Below are positions 34,423 to 41,018 of a stretch of DNA of 64,000 bases, piece after piece (positions within the stretch are counted from its first letter, which is position 1; each line of letters opens with the position of its first letter). The notes below the pieces were generated by a model. It saw nothing but the letters and a program-made list of their open reading frames with translations, did no database searches and was not told the origin of the DNA. A program made the translations under genes and the position numbers. The stretch is from Acidiluteibacter ferrifornacis (GTDB lineage: Bacteria; Bacteroidota; Bacteroidia; Flavobacteriales_E; Vicingaceae): positions 248,001 through 312,000 of the forward strand of contig NZ_WWNE01000006.1 in the NCBI RefSeq assembly GCF_009909615.1. Direction: 5' to 3'.

Positions 34423-35640
34423 CTAGTTCACTACAATATATTTGATGGAAGTACTCTTTTCTCCATTAATCAGGGTAAGGAAATAAATTCCAGTCTTTAA
34501 TGGATGTAATAAGTTAACTTTTAACTCTTTTGATCCATATCCACTAATCCTCTCTTCATAAAGAATAGCCCCATTCAAATCATTAATTCTTATTTCAGAA
34601 GCTCCCTCAGAGAGGCCATTCACCATAAGTGTAAGGCTGTTTCCATTACCAGGATTGGGATACGCCTTTGCGGTTAAAACCGAATGGCAATTAAGTCCAT
34701 TTTGAGGCTTAAGGGCGATGATATCGAATACCTCTTTTGCACCGTTATAATCCGTTTGGGTTAATCTAAAATACATCAACTCATTTTCCACCTCTAGTAG
34801 GTAACTATAATTGATAGTACTGGAAGAATTCCCTGCTCCATTTACCCGAGCAATTGCTGAAAAATTCTTCCCATCTGTTGAGGATTCTACTGTAAAATAA
34901 TCGTTGTTAACCTCACTCCCTGTAACCCACTTTAGCTCTATCTTCTGGCATGAAATACGGCTCACTGAAAAGTCCAACAATACGATTGGCAGCCCGCTTC
35001 CTGTTCCATAATCACAAGGACCGGGAGAACAAGGAGAGGTAGAACCAAATATTGAAGAAGAGTTCCTTATATCAATTTCTCCATTGGTTTGGAGGTTTCC
35101 AGTTCCAATAATTACAGCCGAATTTCTAGAAGTTAAATCTCCTACCACTACAACATTACCGTCCAATTGGGTGGTATTATCGTTTCTAATATCTAAATTT
35201 CCATTGATATACAAAACTGCGCAACTCTCAATGGTAACTTCTGCGAAATTAGAAAAGCGCACATCTCCATCTACTATCATGGTATCGCAACCTTTTAGCG
35301 TAAAAACACCAAAATTTCTAACCTCCAAATCTCCTCCAATCACCACATTTCCTGAAACAGTAAATGTCCCAGTTCCTCTAACATCTATATTATAATCGGT
35401 TCCTCCAGAAGGGTCTGTTATTTTTCCTGCATCTGTTACAGTATAGTTTCCATTATTAATATTTAGGTTTTTATTCAATGTCATATTGTGACTGACGGTT
35501 GCTGTACCACCATCTGCAGGCACTCCATTATTCCAGTTACCAGAGGTGTTCCAAGAACCAGGAGTGGTAGTTATAGTCGTTTGGGCTGTAACGCTCTCAA
35601 ACATAAAAATTAGCCATATCAAGCCAAAGACAAATCTCAT
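34423..35640 (-). CDS. Secreted beta-helix protein with T9SS type A sorting domain
   Basis: A 405-residue exported protein. A signal peptide covers about residues 1-19 (ending SVTAQ). Residues 20-200 form a right-handed beta-helix-like series, starting with the PGSWNTSGNWNNGVP pattern common in Bacteroidota surface proteins, then repeated short strands such as VIGGDLEVRN, VDGDVRFSN, INGNLDIRN and VVGDLTSRN. A central beta-sandwich follows (VLLDFSVSRISCQKIELKWVT to YFRLTQTDYNG). The last 80 residues are a type A sorting domain (AYPNPGNGNSLTLMV, LKTGIYFLTLINGE, IKYIVV). Function is unknown; surface attachment or polysaccharide contact is a guess. It is transcribed toward dnaX with a 147-bp gap. 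Confidence 0.85.
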   Translation of the reverse strand: MRFVFGLIWLIFMFESVTAQTTITTTPGSWNTSGNWNNGVPADGGTATVSHNMTLNKNLNINNGNYTVTDAGKITDPSGGTDYNIDVRGTGTFTVSGNVVIGGDLEVRNFGVFTLKGCDTMIVDGDVRFSNFAEVTIESCAVLYINGNLDIRNDNTTQLDGNVVVVGDLTSRNSAVIIGTGNLQTNGEIDIRNSSSIFGSTSPCSPGPCDYGTGSGLPIVLLDFSVSRISCQKIELKWVTGSEVNNDYFTVESSTDGKNFSAIARVNGAGNSSSTINYSYLLEVENELMYFRLTQTDYNGAKEVFDIIALKPQNGLNCHSVLTAKAYPNPGNGNSLTLMVNGLSEGASEIRINDLNGAILYEERISGYGSKELKVNLLHPLKTGIYFLTLINGEKSTSIKYIVVN

Positions 35641-36057
35641 TGTTGGTTATTTAAGGATGTGGAGTAGATACGTAATTAAAAAAATATAGTTTGGCAATTT
35701 ACCTATTTAATTTACAAATTAAGTTTCTAGGTAAATTACTTACTTAAACAATACTCCTATAATCATATATTTTAACAACCCTACCAACTATTAAGTTCTT
35801 TGGCTCCATCATTTTTTAATCATTTAAATCATACAGATTTCAATCTAAACGCACCACCTTGTATCGAACAGAACCACTAAACTAAAATGCATTAAAAAAA
35901 CTACTCTTGAATAGATTAATATTCAACAACCACCTACATGTACAACCAAATACACTTCAATAATATTGAGTATTTATTACGCACTCAAAATTAGAGGTCT
36001 TGAATACACCATTATTTTCTATAAGCAGTAAGACTTCAAACAAGATTCGACGAGGAA
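35641..36057. other. Gene-free AT-rich region with a nested inverted repeat
   Basis: About 417 bp without coding potential on either strand. The only structured element I can support is a nested inverted repeat at 35696-35737: outer arms AATTTACCTA and TAGGTAAATT enclose an inner near-palindrome TTAATTTACAAATTAA. The rest is unremarkable AT-rich DNA. Confidence 0.6.
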
Positions 36058-37161
36058 CTAGTATAATTTGCTTAAACTTTGAAACACACCCCTCCAATTT
36101 GTGTTACCATACTTTTTACCCATTCTAACGATGATGAGATTTTTGGCAGGATTAACATAAACGAATTGACCCAAAATGCCTTGAGCCATATATGCTCCAT
36201 CTTCTCCTGCCAACCACCATTGGTATTGATAGCGAGCCGAACTGCCTTGAGTGGTGTCCACTTTCGTGGAATTATCAATCCATGATTTTGAAACAATCTG
36301 TTTTCCATTCCACTCTCCTTTGTTGAGCATCAATCGGCCAATTTTGGCAAAGTCTCTTGCTCGTGCATTGATACAGCAAAAAGTTTTTTCTAAACCCTCC
36401 TTTTTTCGATCCAAGCTCCAACTAGCATCATATTCCATCTGCAATGGTGTCCATATTTTTTCTTGTAAGTATTGGGTAATGTTTTTTGTTTTGATGGCTC
36501 TTTCCAACACTAGTCCCAACAATTGTGTAGTTCCACTCGTGTATTTAAATTCTGTTCCTGGCTCAGTATCTAACTTTACTTTCTTTAATGCTTTTCTAAG
36601 ATTAGTTCCGTAATAATAAGTAGCTGCATCCCCAAAAGGATTCACATAACTTTCGTTGTACTTTAAACCGGAAGTCATTTGCAACAAATGCTCTATGGTA
36701 ACTTTTTCAAACCCATTATCTTTTAGTTCAGGAATGTAATTGGTAATGGGTTCAGATACATTTTGAATCAATCCATCGTCGATGGCGCAACCTATCAATA
36801 AAGAAGTAATGGATTTAGCCATAGAAAACGAAGTGGTGATCGACTGCAACTCATATCCATTCATGTATTTTTCATAGTGAATGGTATCGTTTCGGATAAT
36901 TAAAAATGAAACCGTTTTATGGTCCGCTAAAAACTCCTCAAAACTGACTTTCTCGCCCTTTATAGTCGCCGACTTTGGAGCGATTCCATTTTCAGCTATT
37001 GCAAATTGGTAGGGAGTTGAACTAGCTTCTAGCGGCCGATTTTCAAACTTTTTATAATCGTCTATGTCTGCAAAATTATAAATGATAAAACGGCCAACTT
37101 TACAGGCCGAAAACAATTGAATAAATACAAAAACAAGGACAATGGAAGCGAATCTTTTCAT
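36058..37161 (-). CDS. Serine hydrolase lipoprotein (class C beta-lactamase family)
   Basis: A 367-residue exported hydrolase. The N-terminal signal ends in a lipobox-like LFSAC (Cys20), so it is probably a lipoprotein. The nucleophile motif is S113-M-A-K116 in TTSFSMAKSITSLLIG. A tyrosine of the second motif lies in FKYTSGTTQLLG, and the third region is ILGQFVYVNP. This is the penicillin-binding/beta-lactamase superfamily of EstB- and AmpC-like proteins; most such Bacteroidota members are esterases or D-amino peptidases rather than true beta-lactamases. It stands alone at the edge of the repeat-rich region, with no partner gene to suggest a substrate. Confidence 0.85.
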   Translation of the reverse strand: MKRFASIVLVFVFIQLFSACKVGRFIIYNFADIDDYKKFENRPLEASSTPYQFAIAENGIAPKSATIKGEKVSFEEFLADHKTVSFLIIRNDTIHYEKYMNGYELQSITTSFSMAKSITSLLIGCAIDDGLIQNVSEPITNYIPELKDNGFEKVTIEHLLQMTSGLKYNESYVNPFGDAATYYYGTNLRKALKKVKLDTEPGTEFKYTSGTTQLLGLVLERAIKTKNITQYLQEKIWTPLQMEYDASWSLDRKKEGLEKTFCCINARARDFAKIGRLMLNKGEWNGKQIVSKSWIDNSTKVDTTQGSSARYQYQWWLAGEDGAYMAQGILGQFVYVNPAKNLIIVRMGKKYGNTNWRGVFQSLSKLY

Positions 37162-37219
37162 GGGGAAAAATTAGGAAATAATTTTGGAAGTGAGAGAATT
37201 GCAATTCAGCAAAATAAAA

Positions 37220-37239
37220 CGTGTTAGTTCGCTAGCACG
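37220..37239. repeat. Short palindrome with TTCG loop (REP-like)
   Basis: CGTGTTAG-TTCG-CTAGCACG forms an 8-bp stem with one G-T pair and a TTCG tetraloop. The following GGATTACAAAT resembles half of a longer decayed palindrome. It lies just upstream of the RAYT relic. Confidence 0.5.
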
Positions 37240-37321
37240 GGATTACAAATACCTGCGAAGCACATCCTGCTCCATAGAAAACTACATACACTTCTTTAAT
37301 TAGTTAACGGTCTCTAAGCCC

Positions 37322-37540
37322 TCAGAAAATACACACACGGACGAAGACGTCCGCGCAAACGGGTTTGGTCATTAAGCACCAAGCATATATAATCAAACCT
37401 TTGCTTTCTTGACAGTATTTCAAAAATTCAACTAGCCTCTCTTTTTGTACTTCTCTCGTAAAAACATCTACCCATCCAACAATTGTTGTAGTTATATAGT
37501 ATGGCTTAGAGTTATCATTTACTTTATACTTAGTTGACAT
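37322..37540 (-). pseudogene. Truncated REP-associated tyrosine transposase (RAYT)
   Basis: The 72-residue frame starts with a recognisable RAYT/IS200-like N-terminus: YYITTTIVGWVDVFTR, then LVEFLKYCQESKGLIIYAWCLMT. In intact members the motif LMTNHxHLI follows, providing the HUH metal site. Here homology stops immediately after LMT, and the frame runs into a REP-like palindrome (37338-37353), ending with an unrelated tail (KPVCADVFVRVCIF). Both the HUH motif and the catalytic tyrosine are lost, so the gene is dead. The junction falls at the REP element, which suggests that deletion or insertion at a REP removed the 3' part. Confidence 0.75.
37338..37364. repeat. REP-like palindrome 1
   Basis: CGGACG-AAGA-CGTCCG (6-bp stem, 4-nt loop) is followed by CGCAAACGGGT. 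It forms the 3' end of the broken RAYT frame. The same stem-plus-tail arrangement recurs at 37669. Confidence 0.7.
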
Positions 37541-37631
37541 ACCACTAAAGTAATAAATACTTTAACTACATAATCTTGAGTGCGTTCATTTAACATGCTT
37601 TTGAAAAAAATGAGGTAAAATACTAACATAC

Positions 37632-37644
37632 GGACTACAAGTCC
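37632..37644. repeat. REP-like palindrome 2
   Basis: GGACT-ACA-AGTCC hairpin inside CGGACTACAAGTCC. It lacks the CGCTAACGGGT tail of the other copies and looks like a partial unit about 25 nt before palindrome 3. Confidence 0.55.
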
Positions 37645-37668
37645 TCTCCTCTTTAACGCTTATTTTCA

Positions 37669-37700
37669 CGGACTGCAAGTCCGCGCTAACGGGTATTAGC
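37669..37700. repeat. REP-like palindrome 3
   Basis: CGGACT-GCA-AGTCCG (6-bp stem, 3-nt loop) is followed by CGCTAACGGGT, matching the tail CGCAAACGGGT of palindrome 1. GCTAA/TTAGC gives a second small stem to position 37700. Confidence 0.7.
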
Positions 37701-37741
37701 TATACTGCTCACAATTTTAACTATTTTAGAATTAGTTACCC

Positions 37742-37769
37742 CATAAAAAAACCAACCCTAAAGTTGGCT
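37742..37769 (-). terminator. Terminator of the RHS/immunity transcript
   Basis: On the minus strand AGCCAAC-TTTAGG-GTTGGTT is followed by six T. It lies downstream of the small lipoprotein gene ending at 37917. Confidence 0.65.
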
Positions 37770-37791
37770 TTTCTCTTTTCTTTATTTTGCC

Positions 37792-37903
37792 GCAGCATTG
37801 AAAATACCTACGGAACTTCTTAGTTTTAATGAACATCCTGTGGTGCAGGGTTGAAAACCACTGCGGAACTTCTTAGTTTTAATGAACATCTTGCGGAGCA
37901 GGG
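37792..37903. repeat. 53-bp tandem repeat, two full copies and a fragment
   Basis: Copies start at 37792 and 37845, and a third begins at 37898 but stops after a few bases. The best conserved core is CGGAACTTCTTAGTTTTAAT, identical in both and followed by GAACATC; each unit starts GCAG followed by TTGAAAA. The region lies between the terminator and the immunity-like gene. Confidence 0.8.
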
Positions 37904-37916
37904 GCTAGAAGTATAT

Positions 37917-38303
37917 TTAAAACTCTTCAATATAAAAATCTTTGTAGCTAACATATTTCATTCGTCGGTAGGCTGAAGGCATATCTCTATCTAACCAATA
38001 ATCCCCATCCAAATTATATTTTAAAAAAAAAATAGCATTTTCTAAACCGCCCCCATACTTTACTGTCAAAACAAGGGTAGTGTCTTTCAAAATAGTCCAA
38101 GAAGCACTATGTTTACTAAGTTCTCTACTACCAAAATCATCTATAGTATAATAAGTTGCATTATTATTTTTCTTAAACTGAAAAAAGGCATCTTGAGTTT
38201 CAATAATGTAAATTCTACCCAAAAAATCTTCGGCAAATTTACTTTGAGAACATCCATCAAACGCAATGGTAACCATAAGTATCTTGAATAAATAGTACTT
38301 CAT
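37917..38303 (-). CDS. Small exported lipoprotein, candidate immunity protein
   Basis: A 128-residue protein with an N-terminal hydrophobic signal ending FDGC (Cys18), consistent with lipidation, though the lipobox is not ideal. The mature part is rich in aromatic and charged residues (DFLGRIYIIETQDAFFQFKK, YKDFYIEEF) and looks like a small beta-rich domain. I know no family for it. The start is 3 nt after the stop of the RHS tip gene on the same strand, the position where RHS toxins have their cognate immunity gene. The immunity role is therefore an inference from context; exported immunity lipoproteins are known for toxins that act in the envelope. Confidence 0.6.
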   Translation of the reverse strand: MKYYLFKILMVTIAFDGCSQSKFAEDFLGRIYIIETQDAFFQFKKNNNATYYTIDDFGSRELSKHSASWTILKDTTLVLTVKYGGGLENAIFFLKYNLDGDYWLDRDMPSAYRRMKYVSYKDFYIEEF

Positions 38304-38306
38304 CTT

Positions 38307-39497
38307 TCAACGCTCTTTATGTGTCTTAAAAAATTTTGTGCTTGTCCTGACAGTTTTTTGTTCTCCGTCTGGTGAACTAGGTTCATTTCTATCTACAGAG
38401 TTGCCTGCAGCCTTATCTCTGTTAGCTTGTTCTTTCAACTCACCATATGTTGTAGATTTACGACCTATATCATTAATTTTTTGCTCGGGGGTTTTCTTGT
38501 TAAACTGTTCTTTTGCAACTTCATCGTTCCCTGGAGCTTCCATTCCTACCTCAAAGGCTTTTACTTCATCATTTATATCATAGGCAGCATCCAAAACCCA
38601 TTTACCATCAGAATCCTTCTTAAAACCAACTTCTCCATGCTCAAACTGAACACCATGTTCGGTCTCATGGTAAAGCGAAGAATTCTCTCCATTTAGGACT
38701 GAGTTTTCAATAAGTTCGAAGCTAATATTAATTTGACTTCCATCTGATGAAACACCTCCTGGATTCGCTACACCACCTGCTCGTAACTTGTCATAATCCG
38801 CAGTTCCCTTTAATGTGTAATTATACACAACATCAGAATTTATTAGAGTTTGAACAGCTTTAGCAAATTTAGGATCAGCAGCCATAGCTGACTCTACAAC
38901 CTTTTGAGTCTTTGCATTAGCATACTCTACAATTTTTCCATCAGGATCAACAAAAATTAGAGGGTTATTATTAAACCCTACATAAGGACTAAAGCCTGGC
39001 TGTACAGAGAATAATGGATCTAAACTCATCCACCTTCCCAGCCTCGGATCATAAATTCTAGCTCCAAAGTCATACGAGTTTCCTGAGCCTTTCATCTCAT
39101 CATCTCTTTCCATACCGTTAAAGCCATAGCGATAGGCCGCACCATTTCTCAAGGCTATAGGAGCATTGGCTCCAAAGGTTACTTCATTGATACTAATATC
39201 AGAAATAGTGGCTGTAGAGGTTGAAAAGCCGGTTCCCGCTGCTACATTAATTCTTAAGTCTACTCTATTGTTACTGCCTGCTAGTGTGGTGAGGTGGCTA
39301 CCTAGGTAATAAAACTTCACGTATTTGGTAGCAGAAGCATTTACGGCAGCTACAGTAGAAGCTCCTGGAGCTGTCACTGTCATTTGGGCGGTGTCCATTA
39401 CTGCTGTTATTACTCTTCCTGCGTTTTGCGTAATCATTATCCTAAATTCATAGAGTGCATTGGCATCTAAATTAGGAATTATTTCTTGTAATGACAT
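38307..39497 (-). CDS. Orphan RHS tip with metallopeptidase-like C-terminal toxin domain
   Basis: A 396-residue protein. Residues 1-115 resemble the beta-sandwich that precedes the core in Bacteroidota RHS proteins (NALYEFRIMITQNAGRV, AAGTGFSTSTATISDISI). Residues 123-188 are an RHS-repeat-associated core: RYGFNGMERDDEMKG, YDFGARIYDPRLGRWMSLDP, NNPLIFVDPDGK. The core marks the boundary of variable toxin tips. The 208-residue tip contains YHETEH (zinc motif H277-E278-xx-H281) followed by DEVKAFEVG, which could give the glutamate ligand, as in gluzincin-like toxins. A full RHS protein is several times longer, and this one has no signal peptide, so it is an orphan tip or fragment. Three bases later the candidate immunity gene starts. 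Toxicity is inferred. Confidence 0.75.
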   Translation of the reverse strand: MSLQEIIPNLDANALYEFRIMITQNAGRVITAVMDTAQMTVTAPGASTVAAVNASATKYVKFYYLGSHLTTLAGSNNRVDLRINVAAGTGFSTSTATISDISINEVTFGANAPIALRNGAAYRYGFNGMERDDEMKGSGNSYDFGARIYDPRLGRWMSLDPLFSVQPGFSPYVGFNNNPLIFVDPDGKIVEYANAKTQKVVESAMAADPKFAKAVQTLINSDVVYNYTLKGTADYDKLRAGGVANPGGVSSDGSQINISFELIENSVLNGENSSLYHETEHGVQFEHGEVGFKKDSDGKWVLDAAYDINDEVKAFEVGMEAPGNDEVAKEQFNKKTPEQKINDIGRKSTTYGELKEQANRDKAAGNSVDRNEPSSPDGEQKTVRTSTKFFKTHKER

Positions 39498-39634
39498 GCT
39501 TAGATTGATGTAAAATTGTTGACTACAATCAATTGTATAACCATTGACTATTGGTTGATTAAATGGGTTGAACTCAACTTTCTCTTAAGAATTCAATAAT
39601 TTTACTGGCTGCAAATCTCTATTGGAGCAAAGTA

Positions 39635-39665
39635 TTTGAAATCAATAAATCTTTACTTACTTTTG
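39635..39665 (+). promoter_or_regulatory. Promoter of the rpsF-rpsR-rplI operon
   Basis: TTTG at 39635-39638 and TACTTTTG at 39658-39665 are separated by 19 nt, a perfect fit to TTTG-N19-TAnnTTTG. The -7 box is 43 nt before the rpsF ATG, leaving a leader of about 36 nt. Confidence 0.8.
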
Positions 39666-39708
39666 TGCTCCCTTTTTTGGGGAATATTATTAACTAAAAT
39701 TTATACCA

Positions 39709-40062
39709 ATGAGCAATCATTATGAGGCGGTTTTCATTATGACTCCCGTTTTGTCTCTTGAGCAGACAAAGGAAACAGCCGACAAATTCAAAGCTATCAT
39801 TACTGAAAATGGTGGAGCAATCGTCAATGACGAGAACTGGGGCTTAAAAAAATTAGCTTACCCAATTCAAAAAAAATCAACAGGTTTTTATCAGATGTAC
39901 CAATTCGAGTCATCAAATGGAGAATTAATTGAAAAAATTGAAACTGCATTTAGACGAGATGAGCGAATCATGAGATTCTTAACCATCAAACTTGACAAAT
40001 ATGGTGTTGAGTATGCTGCAAGAAGAATTGAAAAGAACAAAGCGCTAGGTACAAAAAAGTAA
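39709..40062 (+). CDS. rpsF: 30S ribosomal protein bS6
   Basis: A 117-residue bS6, starting [19 protein letters not shown] with the typical first beta strand, then [20 protein letters not shown] and a second half ending [16 protein letters not shown]. It binds 16S rRNA together with bS18 on the 30S platform. The upstream leader has no Shine-Dalgarno sequence (TTTATACCA before the ATG), as is normal for Bacteroidota. First gene of the bS6-bS18-bL9 operon, with a canonical promoter upstream. Confidence 0.97.
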   Translation: MSNHYEAVFIMTPVLSLEQTKETADKFKAIITENGGAIVNDENWGLKKLAYPIQKKSTGFYQMYQFESSNGELIEKIETAFRRDERIMRFLTIKLDKYGVEYAARRIEKNKALGTKK

Positions 40063-40093
40063 TAAAAGTAATAACAGACTAAAAAAAAGCATT

Positions 40094-40360
40094 ATGGCTG
40101 ATAAATCTGAAATTAGATATTTAAATCCTCCATCAATTGAGGTAAAGAAAGACAAGTATTGTCGTTTCAAGAAAAACAGAATTAAATTCATCGATTATAA
40201 AAACCCTGACTTCTTAGCTCAATTTGTAAACGAGCAAGGAAAAGTTCTTCCAAGAAGAATTACAGGAACTTCATTAAAGTATCAAAGAAAAGTGGCACAA
40301 GCGATTAAAAGATGTCGTCACTTAGGTTTGATGCCATACGTAACTGATTTATACAAATAA
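40094..40360 (+). CDS. rpsR: 30S ribosomal protein bS18
   Basis: An 88-residue bS18 with an N-terminal extension (KSEIRYLNPPSIEVKKDKY) before the conserved core: CRFKKNRIKFIDYKNPDFL, then ITGTSLKYQRKVAQAIKRCRHLGL and MPYVTDLY. It forms a heterodimer with bS6. No Shine-Dalgarno precedes its ATG. The TAA stop is itself the beginning of TAAGGAGG, which serves as a Shine-Dalgarno for rplI. Confidence 0.97.
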   Translation: MADKSEIRYLNPPSIEVKKDKYCRFKKNRIKFIDYKNPDFLAQFVNEQGKVLPRRITGTSLKYQRKVAQAIKRCRHLGLMPYVTDLYK

Positions 40361-40365
40361 GGAGG
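40358..40365 (+). promoter_or_regulatory. Strong Shine-Dalgarno before rplI
   Basis: TAAGGAGG, including the rpsR stop codon, lies 7 nt before the rplI ATG at 40373. It is fully complementary to the 16S 3' end CCTCCTTA. No comparable motif precedes rpsF or rpsR. Confidence 0.8.
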
Positions 40366-40372
40366 ATAAGAG

Positions 40373-40822
40373 ATGGAAATTATATTAAAAACAGACGTTG
40401 AGAACTTAGGTTTTAAAGATGATTTAGTGACTGTAAAACCTGGATACGCTAGAAACTTTTTGATTCCTCAAGGTCACGCTGCAGTTGCAACTGCATCTGC
40501 TAAGAAAATGTTAGAAGAAACTTTGAGACAAAGAAGTCACAAAGAGGCAAAAATAAAAGAAGCAGCTCAAGCTACTGCTAAGAAATTAGAGAAAGCAGCT
40601 GTAAAAGTTGGTGCTAAAGTTGGTGAAGCTGGAACAAAAATATTTGGTTCAGTAAACACAATCCAATTAGCTGAAGCTATCAATGCTCAAGGTCATGATA
40701 TTGACAAGAGAAGCATTAAGATTTTAGGCGCTCAGATTAAGGAGATTGGTACTTACCAAGCTGAAATCAGATTACACAGAGATGTAACGATTACGATCGA
40801 CTTCGAAGTGATTGCTGAGTAA
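40373..40822 (+). CDS. rplI: 50S ribosomal protein bL9
   Basis: A 149-residue bL9. The N-terminal RNA-binding domain shows MEIILKTDVENLGFKDDLV and the signature VTVKPGYARNFLIPQGHAA. The long connecting helix (residues about 45-75, AKKMLEETLRQRSHKEAK) leads to the C-terminal domain (VKVGAKVGEAGTKIFGSVN, ending IDFEVIA). It binds 23S rRNA near the L1 stalk and projects from the ribosome. Unlike the two genes before it, it has a strong Shine-Dalgarno sequence overlapping the rpsR stop. A terminator follows. Confidence 0.97.
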   Translation: MEIILKTDVENLGFKDDLVTVKPGYARNFLIPQGHAAVATASAKKMLEETLRQRSHKEAKIKEAAQATAKKLEKAAVKVGAKVGEAGTKIFGSVNTIQLAEAINAQGHDIDKRSIKILGAQIKEIGTYQAEIRLHRDVTITIDFEVIAE

Positions 40823-40843
40823 GCCAACACAACAAATTATTAG

Positions 40844-40877
40844 AAACCTCTTTCGTTCAATCGGAAGAGGTTTTTTT
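40844..40877 (+). terminator. Terminator of the rpsF-rpsR-rplI operon
   Basis: AAACCTCTT pairs with AAGAGGTTT around a loop of about 12 nt, followed by further T residues. Confidence 0.85.
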
Positions 40878-40954
40878 ATGGCAAATTTTAATTTATCGCT
40901 AGGTTCGCTAAGGTTTTTCTAAACAGTTAAAAAAGAATTAGCTTATTCATTCAA

Positions 40955-40987
40955 CAATTAATAATTCAACATTGACAATTAATAATT
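40955..40987. repeat. Direct repeat of a 12-mer
   Basis: CAATTAATAATT occurs at 40955-40966 and again at 40976-40987, a 21-bp period. It lies just beyond the end of the ABC permease gene. Confidence 0.6.
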
Positions 40988-41018
40988 GACATATGGAAAA
41001 AATTGATGCATTGGCAAG

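Larger units (their letters stand above)
37541..37916. other. Repeat-filled region without genes
   Basis: About 376 bp between the RAYT relic and the immunity-like gene. It contains two further REP-like palindromes, a minus-strand terminator and a 53-bp tandem repeat, all listed separately. No coding sequence is visible. Confidence 0.65.

Noticed and set aside
36072-36613. Overlapping frames of 78 and 120 residues in the serine hydrolase gene
   Set aside because: They are out-of-frame or antisense to a full-length hydrolase with intact S-x-x-K motif.
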